From Streptomyces sp. NBC_01198 (GTDB lineage Bacteria > Actinomycetota > Actinomycetes > Streptomycetales > Streptomycetaceae): a stretch of DNA of 64,000 nt. Each line of letters starts with the position of its first letter. Position 1 is the first letter of the stretch. Below, in pieces: positions 39,706 to 48,683 of this stretch. The stretch covers positions 4,533,001-4,597,000 of the forward strand of contig NZ_CP108568.1 in assembly GCF_036010485.1 (NCBI RefSeq), in the 5' to 3' direction. The notes under the pieces were generated by a model, which was not told the origin of the DNA, searched no databases, and saw only the letters and a program-made list of their open reading frames with translations. The position numbers were made by a program, and so were the translations under genes.

Positions 39706-41075
39706 CCCTCCGCGAGTTCCTGTCCGATCGCCCGCAAGCCCTCCAGGTCGTGCACGTCGCCCGGCAGGGCGGTGACATCCACCATGGGCACCTCCGGATG
39801 GACCGACACGAAGCGGTCGCGGGTGCGTCGTTCACGCGCGACCACCTGCATGCGTTCCGCATGGAGGCGCAGCAGTCCGGCGGCGAGCCGCTCCGTACCG
39901 CCGGTGCTGTCGGCGTCGTCGGCGCCATCCGCCCGGTCGGTGCCGGCAGTGCCTGTGGTACCGGCGGTGCTGCCGGTGCCCCCGCGGCTGCTCTGCCGGG
40001 AGTCAGCATGCCCGGCACCGTGATCGACAATGCCGCCGCCGGCAAGATTTTCCGCGGCGGCCCCGGACCTGGCCTCTTCCGCGCCGCCGGCGCCGTCCGA
40101 GCCCTCCGCGCCGCCCTCCTCGGCGCTGTCGGCCGCGTAGTCCTCCAGCGCCTCCGCCGCCGCCAGCGCGCGCTCCGCGGTCAGCTGGGCCGCCCCGCTG
40201 CCATGCACCCGGTTCAGCACCAGCCCGGCCAGCGGCATGTCCTCGTCGGCCAGCCGCTCCACGAAGTACGCCGCCTCCCGCAGCGCGTCCCGCTCCGGCG
40301 CCGCGACCACCAGGAACGCGGTGCCCGGCGCCTGCAGCAGCCGATACGTGGCGTCCGCGCGGGTGCGGAAACCGCCGAACATCGTGTCCATCGCCGCGAC
40401 GAAGGTCTGGATGTCACGCAGCAGGCCCGCGCCCATCACCTTGCTCAGGGTGCCGGTCATCATCGACATCCCGATGTTGAGGAACTTCACCCCGGCCCGG
40501 CCGCCGACCTTCGCCGGGGCCATCAGCAGCTTGATGAAGCGGCCGTCGAGGAACGAGCCGAGGCGCTTGGGGGCGTCGAGGAAGTCCAGCGCGCTGCGGC
40601 TCGGCGGGGTGTCCACGATGATCAGGTCCCAGGCGTCCTGGGCACGCAGCTGGCCCAGCTTCTCCATCGCCATGTACTCCTGCGTGCCGGCGAAACCGGC
40701 GGACAGCGACTTGTAGAAAGGGTTTTCCAGGATCGCCCTGGCCCGTTCGGGGTCGGAGTGCTGGACCACGACCTCGTCGAACGTCCGTTTCATGTCCAGC
40801 ATCATCGCGTGCAGCGAGCCGCCGGCGGACCGATCGATTCCAGCCACCTCGCGCGGGGTGTTGTCCAACTCCGTCAGCCCCATGGACTGGGCCAGCCTGC
40901 GGGCCGGGTCGATGGTCAGCACCACCGCCGTACGCCCGCGCTCCGCCGCCCGTACGCCCAGAGCCGCGGCCGTCGTGGTCTTGCCGACGCCGCCGGAGCC
41001 GCAGCAGACGACGATCCGGGTCCTCTGGTCGTCGAGCAGCGGGTCGATCGCCAGTACGGGGCTCTCCAGGCTCAT
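39687..41075 (-). CDS. ArsA-family ATPase with low-complexity insert
   Basis: A 462-aa anion-pump-type/GET3-like ATPase. The P-loop is CCGSGGVGKTTTAAALG (about 25-41), with signal-like DTPPSR. A Gly/Ala/Asp/Thr-rich insert of about 90 residues (about 310-400) interrupts the C-terminal part, after which LRLHAERM continues the fold. One of a pair of paralogous ATPases; it starts one base after the stop of its partner's gene. Function in Streptomyces is unknown. Confidence 0.85.
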   Translation of the reverse strand: MSLESPVLAIDPLLDDQRTRIVVCCGSGGVGKTTTAAALGVRAAERGRTAVVLTIDPARRLAQSMGLTELDNTPREVAGIDRSAGGSLHAMMLDMKRTFDEVVVQHSDPERARAILENPFYKSLSAGFAGTQEYMAMEKLGQLRAQDAWDLIIVDTPPSRSALDFLDAPKRLGSFLDGRFIKLLMAPAKVGGRAGVKFLNIGMSMMTGTLSKVMGAGLLRDIQTFVAAMDTMFGGFRTRADATYRLLQAPGTAFLVVAAPERDALREAAYFVERLADEDMPLAGLVLNRVHGSGAAQLTAERALAAAEALEDYAADSAEEGGAEGSDGAGGAEEARSGAAAENLAGGGIVDHGAGHADSRQSSRGGTGSTAGTTGTAGTDRADGADDADSTGGTERLAAGLLRLHAERMQVVARERRTRDRFVSVHPEVPMVDVTALPGDVHDLEGLRAIGQELAEGQPAAA

Positions 41076-41076
41076 C

Positions 41077-42201
41077 TCACGCTTCCTCGTCCTCGTCCGG
41101 ATCCTCTTCCTGTGCCACCGTGTGGGCCAGCTCGTCGAGCTCCTCGCCGACCTCCACCGGACCCGGCGCGTCCGTCAGGCCAGGCACGGCCTGCTTGCGC
41201 AGGCTGTCGGCCAGCCGGTAGAGGCCGCCAAGGTCGACGCCGTCGCTCAGCAGGTCCAGCTCGCGCACCGGCAGGCCGAGCGCGGCGATCTCGGCGCGCT
41301 GCTCGCGCTCCAGGACCACCCGCTGGGCGTGCTCGTGGGCCTGCGCGAGCAGCGGGTCGACCAGCCGCTCGGCCACACCGCCGCGCCGGGCGCCGCCCAG
41401 CCCGGCCTGCGACAGCGCCTTGGCCACCGCCGTGCGCCGCTTGCCGACGGCCACGGCGCTGCGGTCGGCGGCGGCCTTGGCCAGGTCCGCGTCGCCCAGC
41501 AGCACCGGGCGCACCATGTTGACGATCACCGCGCCCACCGGGAGGCCGGCGGCCCGCAGCTCGGCGACGCCGTCCATGGTCTCCTGGACCGGCATCTCCT
41601 CCAGCAGCGTCACCAGGTGGATCGCGGTCTGCGGCGACTTGATCACCCGCATCACCGCCTGCGCCTGGTTGTGTATCGGGCCCATCCTGGCCAGGCCCGC
41701 GACCTCGTCGTTGACGTTGAGGAAGCGGGTGATACGTCCGGTGGGCGGGGCGTCGAGCACGACGGCGTCGTAGACCGGCCAGCCCGCCTTGTCCTTGCGG
41801 CGGACCGCCTCGCACACCTTGCCGGTGAGCAGGACGTCCCGGATGCCGGGGGCGACGGTGGTGGCGAAGTCGATCGCCCCGAGCTTCTTCAGGGCGCGGC
41901 CCGCCCGGCCGAGCTTGTAGAACATGTCCAGGTAGTCCAGCATCGCCAGCTCGGCGTCGATGGCGAGGGCGTGCACCTCCCCGCCACCGGAAGCGGAGGC
42001 GATCCGGCGCTCCTCGTACGGCAGCGCCTCGGTCTCGAACAGCTGGGACACGCCCTGCCGCTCCTCGACCTCGACCAGCAGTACGCGCCGGCCCTCCGCC
42101 GCGAGGGCGAGTGCCAGCGAGGCGGCGACCGTGGTCTTACCCGTGCCGCCCTTGCCGGTCACGATGTGGAGCCTGACGGCGGATGACTGATGAGCGCTCA
42201 C
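41077..42201 (-). CDS. ArsA-family ATPase (partner)
   Basis: A 374-aa paralogue with P-loop GKGGTGKTTVAASLA (about 16-30) and DAPPTGR switch. The C-terminal part is acidic. It is upstream of the other ATPase gene in the same operon, and the two probably form a heterodimer, as ArsA/GET3 proteins work as pairs of nucleotide-binding domains. Start and order match the conserved wblA neighbourhood. Confidence 0.88.
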   Translation of the reverse strand: MSAHQSSAVRLHIVTGKGGTGKTTVAASLALALAAEGRRVLLVEVEERQGVSQLFETEALPYEERRIASASGGGEVHALAIDAELAMLDYLDMFYKLGRAGRALKKLGAIDFATTVAPGIRDVLLTGKVCEAVRRKDKAGWPVYDAVVLDAPPTGRITRFLNVNDEVAGLARMGPIHNQAQAVMRVIKSPQTAIHLVTLLEEMPVQETMDGVAELRAAGLPVGAVIVNMVRPVLLGDADLAKAAADRSAVAVGKRRTAVAKALSQAGLGGARRGGVAERLVDPLLAQAHEHAQRVVLEREQRAEIAALGLPVRELDLLSDGVDLGGLYRLADSLRKQAVPGLTDAPGPVEVGEELDELAHTVAQEEDPDEDEEA

Positions 42202-42268
42202 CTTGCGAGCCTAACCACTGATGGGGCGGGCCACGCCCTGGGTCCCGGCGAGGCGATAAAGTCGCGGC

Positions 42269-42433
42269 ATGGCGAAGAAGTGGGAATACGCGACCGTGCC
42301 GCTGCTCGTGCACGCGACGAAGCAGATCCTCGACACCTGGGGCGAGGACGGCTGGGAGCTGGTCCAGGTGGTGCCCGGGCCCAACAACTCCGAGCAGCTG
42401 GTGGCGTACCTCAAGCGGGAGAAGCAGGCGTGA
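42269..42433 (+). CDS. DUF4177-type small protein
   Basis: A 54-aa protein (MAKKWEYATVPLL start, EDGWELVQVVPG centre) matching the short DUF4177 family of unknown function. Its TGA overlaps the GTG of the RidA gene (GTGA). Divergent from the ATPase pair. Confidence 0.85.
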   Translation: MAKKWEYATVPLLVHATKQILDTWGEDGWELVQVVPGPNNSEQLVAYLKREKQA

Positions 42434-42897
42434 GCGGGACGGTCGCGACCCGGCTCGCCGAGCTGGGCCTGACGCTGCCCGAGGTCGTGCCCCCGCTGGC
42501 GGCCTACCAGCCGGCCGTACGGTCGGGGAACTACGTCTACACCTCCGGCCAGCTCCCGATGGTGGACGGCAAGCTGCCGGCCACCGGCAAGGTTGGCGCG
42601 GAGGTCACGCCGGAGCAGGCCAAGGAGCTGGCGCGGGTCTGCGCGCTCAACGCGCTGGCGGCGGTGAAGTCGGTCGCCGGTGACCTCGACCGCATCGCGC
42701 GGGTGGTGAAGGTCGTCGGCTTCGTCGCGTCCGACCCCTCCTTCACCGGGCAGCCCGGTGTCGTCAACGGGGCGAGCGAGCTGCTCGGCGAGGTGCTGGG
42801 CGACCGCGGCGTCCACGCGCGCAGCGCGGTGGGCGTCGCGGTGCTTCCCCTCGACGCTCCCGTCGAAGTCGAACTCCAGGTCGAACTGGCACCGTGA
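42430..42897 (+). CDS. RidA-family (YjgF/YER057c) protein
   Basis: A 155-aa RidA-like protein, the family that hydrolyses reactive enamines/imines. PAVRSGNYVYTSGQLP, the conserved Arg of the active site region in GVHARSAVGVAVLP and the C-terminal VEVELQVEL strand are visible. Coupled to the DUF4177 gene by GTGA overlap, as elsewhere in Streptomyces. Confidence 0.9.
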   Translation: MSGTVATRLAELGLTLPEVVPPLAAYQPAVRSGNYVYTSGQLPMVDGKLPATGKVGAEVTPEQAKELARVCALNALAAVKSVAGDLDRIARVVKVVGFVASDPSFTGQPGVVNGASELLGEVLGDRGVHARSAVGVAVLPLDAPVEVELQVELAP

Positions 42898-43299
42898 CCT
42901 CCGGTCCGGGGGACTCCGCTCCGCCCGCCACCGGCCGGTGGTCCGTCTCCGACAGCAAGTGCCCTTCCGGGCCGGTGACGACCCGCGCCCCGGTGGTGGG
43001 CTCCTCGCGCAGTTCCCCGCGCCCCTGGGGTGGTGGCGGTGCGTCGCCACGCGACCGACGGTGGGGGCTGGTCGCGCCGTTCCCCGCGCCCCTGAGGGCT
43101 CGGCTCCTCGGCGGGGGCCAACCACCAGGGGCGCGGGGACCTGCCGCGCGCCCAACCCCCACCGGCCGGCCGGTGGTACGGGTTCGGCAGCAATAGTCCC
43201 TTCGGGTCGGGGACGACCCGCGCCCCGGTGGGGTGAGAGGGCGACCCGCGCCCCCGGTGGGGGTTGAGGCGGGGGGTCGAACATGGCGGCGCAGCCACG
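42898..43299. repeat. Cluster of short GC-rich palindromic repeat units
   Basis: No gene. GTTCCCCGCGCCCCT occurs in direct orientation near 43013 and 43078, and as its inverse AGGGGCGCGGGGA near 43129. A second longer word, with ACGACCCGCGCCCCGGTGG, is repeated near 42976 and 43209. The same kind of extragenic units is scattered widely in Streptomyces genomes. Confidence 0.7.
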
Positions 43300-43305
43300 T
43301 AGGCT
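43300..43305 (+). promoter_or_regulatory. -10 box of a leaderless Nudix operon promoter
   Basis: TAGGCT seven bases before the ATG at 43313, so transcription would start at or next to the start codon. TCGAAC at 43277-43282 (17-base spacer) is a weak -35 candidate. Confidence 0.5.
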
Positions 43306-43312
43306 CCGCCGC

Positions 43313-44194
43313 ATGAGCATGATGAGCGGCGGGGCCGTGCCCGCGGCCTGGCCGGAGCGCATCCGGGCGCTGGCCCGGGGGGAGCTGACGCCGGTGGTGC
43401 CGCGGCGTGCGGCCACCGTGCTGCTGTTGCGGGACACCGGCGAAGACGGTGGCCCGGCGGTGCACATGCTGCGGCGCCGCGCGTCGATGGCCTTCGCCGC
43501 CGGCGCCTACGCCTTCCCTGGCGGCGGGGTCGACCCGCGCGACGAGCGGCCGGTGCGCTGGGCCGGGCCGGCGCTGGAGGAGTGGGCCGGGCTGCTGGGC
43601 GTCGGGGCGGCCGCGGCCCAGGCGGTGGTGTGCGCGGCGGTGCGCGAGACGTTCGAGGAGTCCGGCGTGCTGCTGGCCGGCCCGGACGCCGGCACCGTCG
43701 TCGCCGACACCACCGGCGAGGACTGGGAGGCCGACCGCAACGCCCTGGTCGGCCACGAGCTGGCTTTCGCCGACTTCCTGGACCGCCGCGGCCTGGTGCT
43801 GCGCACGGATCTGCTGCGGCCGTGCGCGCGCTGGATCACCCCGGAGTTCGAGGAGCGCCGTTACGACACCTGGTTCTTCCTGGCCCTGCTGCCCGCGGGC
43901 CAGCGCACCCGGGACGTGTCGGGCGAGGCGGACCGCACCGTCTGGCTGCGGCCCGCCGACGCCCTGGCCGGCTACGACGGCGGCGAGCTGACGATGCTGC
44001 CGCCGACCGTCACGATGCTGCGCGACCTGCTCCCGTACGGTTCGGCCGCCGCCGCGCTGGCCGCCGCACCGGTAGGTGACCTCACCCCGGTCATCGCGAC
44101 GGCCACCGTCGACCCCGCGGGCGCGGTCGTGCTGACCTGGCCGGGCCATGACGACTTCACCCGCACCGCCGCCCCCGGGGATGGGGGCCGGTGA
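43313..44194 (+). CDS. Nudix hydrolase, long form
   Basis: A 293-aa Nudix hydrolase. The Nudix box is split: AYAFPGGGVDPRDE, an insertion of ~40 residues, then AAVRETFEESGVLL. This is the layout of the actinobacterial long Nudix/RNU-type family acting on CoA or nucleotide derivatives; the substrate is unknown. I chose the ATG at 43313 because of the leaderless -10 box. The stop overlaps the MBL gene start (GTGA). Confidence 0.85.
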   Translation: MSMMSGGAVPAAWPERIRALARGELTPVVPRRAATVLLLRDTGEDGGPAVHMLRRRASMAFAAGAYAFPGGGVDPRDERPVRWAGPALEEWAGLLGVGAAAAQAVVCAAVRETFEESGVLLAGPDAGTVVADTTGEDWEADRNALVGHELAFADFLDRRGLVLRTDLLRPCARWITPEFEERRYDTWFFLALLPAGQRTRDVSGEADRTVWLRPADALAGYDGGELTMLPPTVTMLRDLLPYGSAAAALAAAPVGDLTPVIATATVDPAGAVVLTWPGHDDFTRTAAPGDGGR

Positions 44195-45024
44195 CCGCCG
44201 GGACGGTGCCGGGGCAGCCGCGGGACACGGTCGGCGGATGGGCGACCGCCCGCGCGCTGTGCGTGCTCGCCCCGAACGCCTCACCGATGACGCTGGACGG
44301 CACCAACACCTGGATCGTCGCTGAACCGGACTCCCCGCTGGCCGTGGTCATCGACCCCGGCCCGCTGGACGAGGCCCATCTGGCACGGGTCGTCGCGGCT
44401 GCCGAGCAGGCGGGCAAGCGGGTCGCCCTGACCCTGCTCACCCACGGCCACCCCGACCACGCCGAGGGCGCGGCCCGCTTCGCCGAGCTGACCCGTACGC
44501 CGGTCCGCGCGCTGGACCCGGCGCTGCGGCTGGGCGACGAGGGGCTGGGCGCGGGCGACACCGTGACCACCGGCGGCCTGGAACTGCGGGTGGTGGCCAC
44601 CCCGGGCCACACCGCCGACTCGCTGTCCTTCCTGCTGCCAGCGGACGCCGCGGTGCTGACCGGCGACACCGTGCTGGGCCGCGGCACCACCGTGGTCGCG
44701 CACCCCGACGGCCGGCTCGGCGACTACCTGGACTCGCTGCGGCGGCTCCAGGCGCTCACCGTCGACGGCGCCGTGGACACCGTCCTGCCGGGCCACGGCC
44801 CGGTGCTCGGCGACGCCCGGGGCGCCGTCGAGTTCTATCTCGCCCACCGTGCCCACCGGCTCGCCCAGGTCGAGACCGCCATCGAGTCCGGGCTGCGCAC
44901 CCCGGCCGAGGTGGTCGCCCGCGTCTACGCCGACGTCGACCGGGCACTGTGGCCCGCCGCGGAGCTCTCAGTCCGCGCGCAACTCGACTACCTGCGCGAA
45001 CACGGACTCATCGACCTGCCATGA
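44191..45024 (+). CDS. MBL-fold metallohydrolase
   Basis: A 277-aa metallo-beta-lactamase fold protein with the LTHGHPDHAEGA metal motif, TPGHTADSLSFLL and DTVLPGHGPV. The C-terminal winged-helix-like tail (QVETAIESGLRTPAEVVARV) resembles LACTB2/hydroxyacylglutathione hydrolase-like enzymes, which act as thioesterases or endoribonucleases. It overlaps both its upstream and downstream neighbours by four bases. Confidence 0.88.
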   Translation: MTAGTVPGQPRDTVGGWATARALCVLAPNASPMTLDGTNTWIVAEPDSPLAVVIDPGPLDEAHLARVVAAAEQAGKRVALTLLTHGHPDHAEGAARFAELTRTPVRALDPALRLGDEGLGAGDTVTTGGLELRVVATPGHTADSLSFLLPADAAVLTGDTVLGRGTTVVAHPDGRLGDYLDSLRRLQALTVDGAVDTVLPGHGPVLGDARGAVEFYLAHRAHRLAQVETAIESGLRTPAEVVARVYADVDRALWPAAELSVRAQLDYLREHGLIDLP

Positions 45025-46241
45025 CTCTTCCTTCCAGCGTCTTCACCCCCGGCTCCCGCGCCTTCGCCGCCGACCCCTACCCGGCCTACGGGGAACTGCG
45101 CGCGGCCGGCCGCGCGCACTACTACGAGCCGACCCGGCAGTGGCTGATCCCGCACTACGACGACGTCAACGCGCTGCTGCGGGACCGGCGGCTCGGCCGT
45201 ACGTATCTGCACCGCTTCACGCACGAGGAGTTCGGCCGGACCCCGCCGCCCGCCGAGCTCGAACCGTTCACCGTGCTGAACAACAACGGCCTGCTCGACC
45301 TGGAGGCGCCCGCGCACTCCCGGATCCGCCGGCTGGTCGCCAAGGCCTTCACCCCCCGCACGGTGGAGGAACTGGTGCCCACCGTGCAGCGGCTGGCCGC
45401 CGAACTGATCACCGCCTTCCACGCCGACGGCGGCGGCGACCTGCACGCCAGGGTCGCCGAGCCGCTGCCGGTGGCGGTCATCGCCGAGATGCTGGGCATA
45501 CCGGCCTCGGACCGCGACCAGTTGCGGCCCTGGTCGGCGGCGATGACCGGGATGTTCGAGCTCAACCCGGGCGAGGACGCCGCCCGTGCCGCGGTGACGG
45601 CCAGTGAGGAGTTCTCCGGCTATCTGCGGGAGCTGATCGCCGCCCGGCGCACCGAACCGGGCGAGGACCTGATCAGCGCGCTGATCGCGGTCCAGGACGA
45701 CGGCGACGTGCTCAGCGAGCAGGAGATGGTCTCGACCTGCGTGCTGCTGCTCAACGCCGGCCACGAGGCCACCGTCAACAGCACCACCCTGGGCTGGCTG
45801 AGCCTCTTCCGGCATCCCGACCAGCTGCGGATCCTCCAGGACCGGCCGGAGCGGCTGCAGGACGGCGTGGAGGAGATCCTGCGCTACGACACCCCCTTGC
45901 AGCTCTTCGAGCGCTGGGTCCTCGACGACATCGAGGTCGGCGGCACGGTGATCCCGCGCGGCTCGGAGGTCGCCCTGCTCTTCGGCTCGGCCAACCGCGA
46001 CCCGGCCCGCTTCGAGGCGCCCGACCGCTTCGACGTCGGCCGCCCGGCCGCCGACAACCGGCATGTCAGCTTCGGCGCGGGCATCCACTACTGCCTGGGC
46101 GCCCCGCTGGCCCGGGTCGAACTCGGCGCGTCCTTCGGCACCTTCCTGCGGCACGCCCCCGGTATGAAGCTGCTGTCGGAGCCGCGCTGGCGGCCCAACT
46201 ACGTGATCCGCGGGGTGGAGGAGCTGCTGGTCGGCTGGTGA
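45021..46241 (+). CDS. Cytochrome P450
   Basis: A 406-aa soluble P450. I-helix oxygen-binding AGHEAT, ExxR in EEILRYD, and the haem loop FGAGIHYCLG with the thiolate cysteine are present. The ATG overlaps the MBL stop (ATGA), so it is part of a Nudix-MBL-P450 operon conserved in streptomycetes. No ferredoxin gene is adjacent; the substrate is unknown. Confidence 0.92.
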   Translation: MTLPSSVFTPGSRAFAADPYPAYGELRAAGRAHYYEPTRQWLIPHYDDVNALLRDRRLGRTYLHRFTHEEFGRTPPPAELEPFTVLNNNGLLDLEAPAHSRIRRLVAKAFTPRTVEELVPTVQRLAAELITAFHADGGGDLHARVAEPLPVAVIAEMLGIPASDRDQLRPWSAAMTGMFELNPGEDAARAAVTASEEFSGYLRELIAARRTEPGEDLISALIAVQDDGDVLSEQEMVSTCVLLLNAGHEATVNSTTLGWLSLFRHPDQLRILQDRPERLQDGVEEILRYDTPLQLFERWVLDDIEVGGTVIPRGSEVALLFGSANRDPARFEAPDRFDVGRPAADNRHVSFGAGIHYCLGAPLARVELGASFGTFLRHAPGMKLLSEPRWRPNYVIRGVEELLVGW

Positions 46242-46307
46242 GGCCCGGGCCCCGCCGCCCGCGGGTCGGGCCGCCCGCAGGTCCGGCCGCCGCGGGATGA
46301 CGTCCCG

Positions 46308-47159
46308 TCAGTGGCGCGGCACCGTCAGCCGCCAGGCCGCCGGCTCCACCGTCCACGTCCTGGTCCGCACCGGACCGGTGACCGCCGAGTCGGCGCGGTA
46401 GCGGAAGTCCCGCCCCGAGACGGTGATCGTGCGCGCCCTGGCCCGTACGTGCGAGGCGCCCTCCATCCGCCGGACGTAGACCTCGGCGAAGCCGGCCGGG
46501 GCCGGGCGGACCGAGACCTCCTGCACCGGCTGGTCGAGGTCGGCGAGCAGCACGCCGTCCGCCTCCACCCGCAACCGCTGCCGGGGCGGCTGGTGGCTGC
46601 CCGCCGGGATCGGCGCGGTCAGGGTGCGCACCAGCGAGCGGGCGGTCTTCTCCACCGGCGTCCACCAGTGCGCGCCGGACGGCGAGACCGGGCTGTCGCA
46701 CGGGATGCTCAGCGCGCCGAGCACGATGCCGCCGCTCTCGTCGACCAGCAGGTCGAGTTCGCGCTGCATGCCGTCGAGCACCGCGCGGGCCGCCGCGGGC
46801 ACGTCGCCCGGTACGCCGAGCGCGCGGGCCAGCGCCGAACGCGGCCCGATCGGCACCAGCGAGACCGGCGCCTCGTGCAGGGTCCGGTCACGGTGCAGCG
46901 CGCGGACCGTACGCAGCAGGGCCAGGTCGTCGCCGAGCACCACGGGGTGCCGCCGGCCGCGGTGGGCCAGGGCGCGTTCGGCCTCCTCCGCGGACTCGGG
47001 GAAGACGATCTTCACCGAGGGCGCGCCCGCACACAGGACATCCTTCGCGATACGTACGGACTCGCCGTCGGTCGCGCGTGCCGCCGGATCGATGACCAGC
47101 AGCAGGGGCCACCGCTGGACGGAGTCCGGCGGAGGATGCCCGGGAGGGTGAGCCGACAC
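46308..47159 (-). CDS. Diacylglycerol kinase-family protein
   Basis: A 283-aa protein with an N-terminal lipid-kinase-like fold (LLLVIDPAARATDGESVRIA, VVLGDDLALLRTVRAL) in which the usual GGDGT appears as GDD. Whether it is catalytically active is therefore doubtful. It is divergent from purA; its GTG start at 47159 has GGAAGGA just upstream. Confidence 0.75.
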   Translation of the reverse strand: MSAHPPGHPPPDSVQRWPLLLVIDPAARATDGESVRIAKDVLCAGAPSVKIVFPESAEEAERALAHRGRRHPVVLGDDLALLRTVRALHRDRTLHEAPVSLVPIGPRSALARALGVPGDVPAAARAVLDGMQRELDLLVDESGGIVLGALSIPCDSPVSPSGAHWWTPVEKTARSLVRTLTAPIPAGSHQPPRQRLRVEADGVLLADLDQPVQEVSVRPAPAGFAEVYVRRMEGASHVRARARTITVSGRDFRYRADSAVTGPVRTRTWTVEPAAWRLTVPRH

Positions 47160-47176
47160 CTTGGTCCTTCCTCAGG

Positions 47177-47222
47177 TAAAATCTCGGTGCAAGAGCCCCT
47201 TGCGCCTTTGCGTCAGGGGCTT
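47177..47222 (+). promoter_or_regulatory. purA promoter -10 and leader hairpin
   Basis: TAAAAT at 47177-47182 is a good -10 box, with a weak -35 around 47153. The leader RNA would contain a stem AGCCCCT (47194-47200)/AGGGGCT (47215-47221) followed by TTCGTC, about 70 bases before the purA start. An attenuator or mRNA-stabilising function is possible. Confidence 0.45.
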
Positions 47223-47293
47223 CGTCTATTCCGGGGCAGGTTCGACGGCTCTCTGCACGTTGGACATGCCCCGCCCGGAAGGGGTGTACGCCT

Positions 47294-48577
47294 GTGCCCG
47301 CACTTGTGCTGCTCGGTGCTCAGTGGGGTGACGAGGGCAAGGGGAAGGCCACCGACCTGCTCGGCGGCTCCGTCGACTACGTGGTCCGCTACCAGGGCGG
47401 CAACAACGCCGGCCACACGGTGGTCGTCGGCGACCAGAAATACGCACTGCATCTCCTCCCCTCCGGCATCCTGTCACCGGGATGCACTCCGGTGATCGGC
47501 AACGGTGTCGTGGTCGACCCGGCGGTCCTGCTCTCCGAGCTGAGCGGACTCGACGAGCGCGGCGTGGACACGTCCAAACTGCTGATCAGCGGTAACGCCC
47601 ATCTGATCACGCCCTACCACCAGACCATCGACAAGGTGACGGAACGCTTCCTGGGCAACCGGAAGATCGGCACCACGGGGCGCGGCATCGGCCCGGCGTA
47701 CGCGGACAAGATCAACCGGGTCGGCATCAGGGTCCAGGACCTCTTCGACGAATCGATCCTCCACCAGAAGGTCGACGCGGCGCTGCAGGACAAGAACCAG
47801 GTGCTGGTCAAGATCTTCAACCGGCGGGCGATCAGCACCGACCAGGTCGTCGAGGAATACCTGGGCTACGCCGACCGGCTGAGGGGTTACGTCGCCGACA
47901 CCACGCTGGTGCTCAACCAGGCGCTGGACGAGGGCAAGGTCGTGCTCATGGAGGGCGGGCAGGGCACGCTCCTCGACGTCGACCACGGCACGTATCCCTT
48001 CGTCACCTCGTCCAACCCGACCGCCGGCGGAGCCTGCACCGGCAGCGGGGTGGGTCCCACGAAGATCACCCGGGTGATCGGCATCCTCAAGGCGTACACA
48101 ACGCGTGTGGGCTCGGGACCGTTCCCCACCGAGCTGTTCGACGAGGACGGCGAGCGACTGCGCACCGTCGGCCACGAGTTCGGCGTCACCACCGGGCGCA
48201 ACCGGCGCTGCGGCTGGTTCGACGCGGTCATCGCCCGCTACGCCACCCGCGTCAACGGCCTGACCGACTTCTTCCTCACCAAGCTGGACATCCTCACCGG
48301 CTGGGAGCGCATCCCGGTGTGCGTCGCCTATGAGATCGACGGCCGCCGGGTGGAGGAACTGCCGTACAGCCAGAGCGACTTCCACCACGCCAAGCCGATC
48401 TACGAATACCTGCCCGGATGGTCGGAGGACATCACCAAGGCGCAGACCTTCGCCGACCTGCCCAAGAACGCGCAGAGCTACGTCAAGGCGCTGGAGGAGA
48501 TGTCCGGCGCCCCGGTCTCCGCGATCGGCGTCGGCCCCGGCCGCACCGAGACCATCGAGATCAACTCCTTCCTCTGA
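47294..48577 (+). CDS. purA: Adenylosuccinate synthetase
   Basis: A 427-aa enzyme that converts IMP and aspartate with GTP to adenylosuccinate, the first step to [14 protein letters not shown] at the N-terminus, [16 protein letters not shown] and the C-terminal base-recognition part ([16 protein letters not shown]) are all intact. The GTG at 47294 is preceded by GGAAGGGG. Monocistronic, with its own leader and a terminator downstream. Confidence 0.97.
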   Translation: MPALVLLGAQWGDEGKGKATDLLGGSVDYVVRYQGGNNAGHTVVVGDQKYALHLLPSGILSPGCTPVIGNGVVVDPAVLLSELSGLDERGVDTSKLLISGNAHLITPYHQTIDKVTERFLGNRKIGTTGRGIGPAYADKINRVGIRVQDLFDESILHQKVDAALQDKNQVLVKIFNRRAISTDQVVEEYLGYADRLRGYVADTTLVLNQALDEGKVVLMEGGQGTLLDVDHGTYPFVTSSNPTAGGACTGSGVGPTKITRVIGILKAYTTRVGSGPFPTELFDEDGERLRTVGHEFGVTTGRNRRCGWFDAVIARYATRVNGLTDFFLTKLDILTGWERIPVCVAYEIDGRRVEELPYSQSDFHHAKPIYEYLPGWSEDITKAQTFADLPKNAQSYVKALEEMSGAPVSAIGVGPGRTETIEINSFL

Positions 48578-48605
48578 GCGAGCCGTAAGCGCTAAGCGGT
48601 AAGCC

Positions 48606-48638
48606 GTAAGCCCCGCCACCCTGGTGTGCGGGGCTTAC
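48606..48638. terminator. Bidirectional terminator between purA and the kinase gene
   Basis: An 11-bp perfect stem GTAAGCCCCGC/GCGGGGCTTAC with an 11-base loop lies between two convergent genes. Upstream are short TAAGC-type repeats. Confidence 0.7.
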
Positions 48639-48683
48639 CGGCGTCCGGGGTCGGCGGGTCGGCGGACGTTCTCGTACGGGCGG

